Of a stretch of 24,322 bases of DNA, positions 21,786-24,322 are shown one piece after another. Every line of letters starts with the position of its first letter. Position 1 is the first letter of the stretch. The stretch is from positions 1 through 24,322 of the forward strand of contig JAPXKQ010000035.1 of the NCBI GenBank assembly GCA_033809995.1, given 5' to 3'. Position numbers and translations under genes: made by a program. Origin of the DNA: Paratissierella sp033809995 (lineage in GTDB: Bacteria; Bacillota; Clostridia; Tissierellales; Tissierellaceae). The notes below the pieces were generated by a model. The model saw only the letters and a program-made list of their open reading frames with translations, did no database searches and had not been told where the DNA came from.

Positions 21786-22208
21786 TTAGAAAGGAAGATC
21801 ATCATCACCAATATTATAAGTATATTCTTCAGTTATTGAAGTAGAAACTGAACTTGCTTGATTCGGATCAGTTTTTTCTTCTCTTAAAGGTCTACTCTCA
21901 GCAAAATGTTGTTCTTCGGTAATAATATCAACAGATAAATGTTTCATTTTTTGTTCATCTTCCCAAGTATTGACCTGTACTCTACCAACAATAGAAACTA
22001 ACTGTCCTTTTTTAAAATATTTTTCTGCAAATTCGGCTGCCTTTCCAAATGCAACAATATTAAAAAAGTCTACGTCTTGATCGCCTTGCTTTGCGTATTG
22101 TCTTCTTACTGCTAATCCATATCTAGCTACTGCCAAAGGATTTGCAGACTGAGAATACCTTATCTCTGGATCTCTTGTAACTCTTCCCATTAAAATTACC
22201 TTATTCAT
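21786..22208 (-). CDS. ssb: Single-stranded DNA-binding protein
   Basis: This 140-residue SSB begins MNKVILMGRVTRDPEIRYS and contains the OB-fold segments DFFNIVAFGKAAEFAEKYFKK and LVSIVGRVQVNTWED. It ends in the acidic tip DDDLPF, which recruits replication and repair partners. The linker between OB fold and tip is short. The start is the second ATG of ATG-TTT-ATG, 9 nt after AGGAGG. It follows the primase-like gene by about 100 bases that contain a hairpin, and it completes a set of private replication proteins. Confidence 0.92.
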   Translation of the reverse strand: MNKVILMGRVTRDPEIRYSQSANPLAVARYGLAVRRQYAKQGDQDVDFFNIVAFGKAAEFAEKYFKKGQLVSIVGRVQVNTWEDEQKMKHLSVDIITEEQHFAESRPLREEKTDPNQASSVSTSITEEYTYNIGDDDLPF

Positions 22209-22251
22209 AAACATAATCCTCCTTAATTATAATTAATTATTATATTTATCA

Positions 22252-22287
22252 CATATTGCATAGCTTATAATGTCTATATGCAATATG
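22252..22287 (-). promoter_or_regulatory. Hairpin in the ssb leader
   Basis: An 11-bp perfect inverted repeat (CATATTGCATA with TATGCAATATG; 22252-22262 and 22277-22287) has a 14-base loop and lies 25 bases after the primase-like stop. No T-run follows it on the minus strand, so it is not a typical terminator. It may be a processing or stability element, or an operator. Confidence 0.5.
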
Positions 22288-22311
22288 ATGATTAACTGTC
22301 TTTAACTGTAA

Positions 22312-23352
22312 TTATACAGCACGAGCTATAAGATTTCTTTTACTGTTTTCTAGTAAAAAATCATCTAACCCCTTAAATCTAGTATCCCATAGTGTTTGCT
22401 GAATGCGTGTATACCCTGCCTTCTTTAGAGTAATAACTAATTTTTTAAAGGCCTTTTGTACTTCTTCAATAGCAAATATATCCATATCGTAAGCTATTCT
22501 AATTGGTATATCACGATTATTAATATTTAAAATTTTTAATAACCTATCTAGCTGCTCTATCAGTCCTACTTGACAGCCAACACCTGGTAAACCTACTACT
22601 GGATGCCTTAATATGTTAGCAGATATATCTGCTTTTTTGATACCTTCAGTTATAATAATATAAGTATCCGATAGTAAAGGGGGAAGTGAGATATGTGGAC
22701 ATGGATCCATCTGAGTTCCCCCATGTTTTTTTGATGATAACCATGAATATCTCAGATTATTTTGCTCATCATCACTCCTAATTTGAAATCCTGCTATACG
22801 CATGTTAAGTTGATTATCAATAGTTATGCATGGCATTGCTAATCCACTCACTCCATATAAGTACCAATGCCCATTTTTTATCGCAAAACCAGGTATACCT
22901 TTAAGATCAGGTAAACTTAAACTATTCATAATTCGTTTAGGAATTCTATATCTGGAACTATGTTCAATACTTATGTATTGTGCATGTTCTAGATTATTTC
23001 TAGTTAAATATTCTTGATGTTTTTGATTTAAACTAGATTCTAAGATCATCTGACTATATACTAAATCTCTCATTTTAAGATCAGCAATCGTATCAGACAC
23101 TACTTTGTAATTCTTTTCCTTCTTCTGTACATAAGCTGAAAGGTCCTCATTAATATCTTTGAGTTTATATACAGAATAATTACCTAGAATTCCACTACCT
23201 GTTTTTGTAGCATTTGGAGCATGTACGTAATAGCAGATAGCATAAGATCCATCATCTGATACAGAGCATCTAGTATTGTTTTTTCGTGCTCCTGCATTAT
23301 CATTGCAAATCGGACAACTGATTTTTAGGGTATAACAGTTATACCATCTCAT
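22312..23352 (-). CDS. Zinc-finger and Toprim primase-like protein (DUF3854-like)
   Basis: This 346-residue protein begins with a DnaG-like zinc-binding region: CPIC (13-16), C29 and C40 with GSYAICYY. After a middle part it has a Toprim-like region with YIIITEGIKKAD (Glu236), VVGLPGVG, RIAYDMD (acidic pair 289 and 291) and KGLDDFLL (327-334). This resembles the DUF3854 Toprim proteins of plasmids and phages, thought to act in primer synthesis. No helicase domain is present, and it is shorter than DnaG (about 600). The start is the second ATG of ATG-TTT-ATG, 9 nt after AGGAGG. It lies between a 217-residue gene and ssb. Confidence 0.72.
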   Translation of the reverse strand: MRWYNCYTLKISCPICNDNAGARKNNTRCSVSDDGSYAICYYVHAPNATKTGSGILGNYSVYKLKDINEDLSAYVQKKEKNYKVVSDTIADLKMRDLVYSQMILESSLNQKHQEYLTRNNLEHAQYISIEHSSRYRIPKRIMNSLSLPDLKGIPGFAIKNGHWYLYGVSGLAMPCITIDNQLNMRIAGFQIRSDDEQNNLRYSWLSSKKHGGTQMDPCPHISLPPLLSDTYIIITEGIKKADISANILRHPVVGLPGVGCQVGLIEQLDRLLKILNINNRDIPIRIAYDMDIFAIEEVQKAFKKLVITLKKAGYTRIQQTLWDTRFKGLDDFLLENSKRNLIARAV

Positions 23353-23389
23353 AAACATCTGCCTCCTTTTATTTAGCTATACAAAATTG

Positions 23390-24043
23390 TTAAATCGCTA
23401 CACCTTGTGGTAAACTCCTTATCAATTTTTTTGCTCGTATAGCTTCTTTTTCACCTACTTTAAAGTTTCCTTTTTCGCCTTCAACAATGATCTTTGTACC
23501 CGCTCTTAATTTGATTAGCCACTTATAAATTGGTTCTTCGTCAGTAAATAATAGTACCTTTTGCCCATTTTCTAAGGTAGCTATTATTTCTATATAAGTG
23601 TCAGTTTTTTTACCAATACCCCCTACAATTAAGGAAAACTCTGTTTTCTCTGTTTCAGGAATATTTATAGTACTTTTATCATTGTCTTTTTTACCTATTT
23701 GCCACTTAGCTCCTTGCTTATCAAAAGAAAAAGCAGCTATTTCTTTAATTACCTCTTCTTTTGCTTTCTTATAAGCAAGTATAATAGCTTTTTGAATTGC
23801 AAAACAAATATCTTCTTCTAGTTTTACAGCAGCTAATCCAAATTTAGATATAAAGTCCTTATATTCATCAGTCCTAATTACTAATTCACCTGATGATACA
23901 ACTTCTTTACTCCCATTCACATCAAAAATATCATACTTAATATTTTTGAAAGATAGATTAGGTCCTAAAACCTTATTCAAAGAATTACCTGCTAATAACA
24001 GTTTTTGTAACTCAGCAAGAGTTACTTGATTAAACATATCCAT
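23390..24043 (-). CDS. Unknown protein (217 residues) heading the primase-ssb operon
   Basis: This is a soluble protein with a helical N-terminal part (about 1-25 and 75-105) and a beta-rich C-terminal part (about 135-210, FSLIVGGIG, YIEIIATLENGQKVLLF, GTKIIVEGE). The latter could be an OB-like nucleic-acid binding domain, but this is uncertain. No family is recognised. The ATG has AGGAGG at 8 nt, and it lacks the exact ATG-TAT-ATG signal (it reads ATG-GAT-ATG). It follows a promoter-terminator leader and is 37 bases from the primase-like gene. Confidence 0.68.
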   Translation of the reverse strand: MDMFNQVTLAELQKLLLAGNSLNKVLGPNLSFKNIKYDIFDVNGSKEVVSSGELVIRTDEYKDFISKFGLAAVKLEEDICFAIQKAIILAYKKAKEEVIKEIAAFSFDKQGAKWQIGKKDNDKSTINIPETEKTEFSLIVGGIGKKTDTYIEIIATLENGQKVLLFTDEEPIYKWLIKLRAGTKIIVEGEKGNFKVGEKEAIRAKKLIRSLPQGVAI

Positions 24044-24072
24044 ATAATTTACCTCCTTTTGAAATAAAAAAA

Positions 24073-24095
24073 GTCACAGCAGAATTTGCTATGAC
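24073..24095 (-). terminator. Leader terminator abutting the ribosome binding site of the 217-residue gene
   Basis: A 9-bp stem with one G-U pair (GTCATAGCA with TGCTGTGAC) and a 5-base loop is followed on the minus strand by TTTTTTTATTTC and AAAAGGAGG. The promoter at 24144-24172 lies upstream of it. Confidence 0.78.
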
Positions 24096-24143
24096 TTTTT
24101 ATCTAATATAGATTTTTTTATAAACATTTGATTAATTATATAT

Positions 24144-24172
24144 ATTTTATCAAATAATATACAATTTATCAA
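24144..24172 (-). promoter_or_regulatory. Promoter of the primase-ssb operon
   Basis: TTGATA (24172-24167), a 17-base spacer and TAAAAT (24149-24144) on the minus strand. The start is expected near 24137. The leader carries TAATTAAT, ATGTTTATAAAA and a small hairpin ATCTATATTAGAT before the terminator, about 76 nt in total. Confidence 0.68.
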
Positions 24173-24185
24173 TATAAAGTATACA

Positions 24186-24322
24186 TTAAAACTTAAATCC
24201 TTCTCTTGTAAATACACCTTTAATTTGAGTAGATGGCTTGATACACATCACTTCACATGTATTTGCATTAAAATAGATCACATGATTTTCTATTTCTGTG
24301 TTTTCAATAATATTACATAGCG
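24186..24322 (-). CDS. C-terminal end of an unknown protein, cut by the window
   Basis: An open frame enters from the right edge and gives about 44 residues ending FTREGFKF before a TAA stop at 24188-24186. It includes NANTCEVMCIKPST. No family can be assigned from this fragment. The stop lies 14 bases upstream of the -35 box of the next operon. Confidence 0.55.
   Translation of the reverse strand, partial: LCNIIENTEIENHVIYFNANTCEVMCIKPSTQIKGVFTREGFKF

Overview
The window is AT-rich (roughly 30% G+C by eye). Every convincing protein gene lies on the minus strand, with strong AGGAGG ribosome binding sites and sigma-A type promoters. This points to a low-GC Firmicute, most likely a Clostridium or a close relative. 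The gene content is not chromosomal housekeeping. It combines a type IV secretion (conjugation) module with a private set of replication proteins, which fits a large conjugative plasmid or a plasmid-like integrative element. No relaxase, coupling protein, replication initiator, integrase, rRNA, tRNA, CRISPR array or insertion sequence was seen, so the borders of the element lie outside the window.

Reading along the minus strand (right to left): a cut-off gene (24186-24322); an operon with an unknown gene, a zinc-finger/Toprim primase-like protein and SSB (24043-21786); an operon with an unknown helical protein, a YhaM-like OB/HD protein with a degenerate HD dyad and a small unknown protein (21608-19763); dnaN, the sliding clamp (19613-18516), with an unusual two-hairpin leader; an operon with an adenine-type methyltransferase, an SNF2-type helicase and a membrane protein (18378-13363); the conjugation module (13139-5091) with pilin-like, PrgI/VirB3-like, VirB4-N-like, VirB4 and VirB6-like proteins; a small operon with two membrane-anchored Sm/Hfq-like proteins (4842-3784); an operon with a short UvrD/PcrA helicase, an unknown protein and HolA, the delta clamp-loader subunit (3611-601); and a small two-span membrane protein (274-17).

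The element therefore carries its own clamp, delta subunit, SSB, primase-like protein and two helicases. The SNF2-type helicase ends in two clamp-binding type peptides, tying it to this replisome. The methyltransferase/helicase pair resembles the anti-restriction or DNA-modification cassettes of other mobile elements.

The most striking material is regulatory. Four operons (starting at 24043, 21608, 18378 and 3611) share one leader design: a near-consensus promoter, a conserved transcribed block, a small hairpin, and an intrinsic terminator whose T-run directly abuts the ribosome binding site. This suggests conditional antitermination coordinating the replication and modification genes. Ten genes share an initiation signal with two in-frame ATGs (AGGAGG, 3 nt, ATG-TAT/TTT-ATG). 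In dnaN a hairpin is inserted exactly between the Shine-Dalgarno sequence and this signal, and its loop is perfectly complementary over 7 nt to the loop of a second upstream hairpin. A plus-strand small RNA candidate lies at 457-600.
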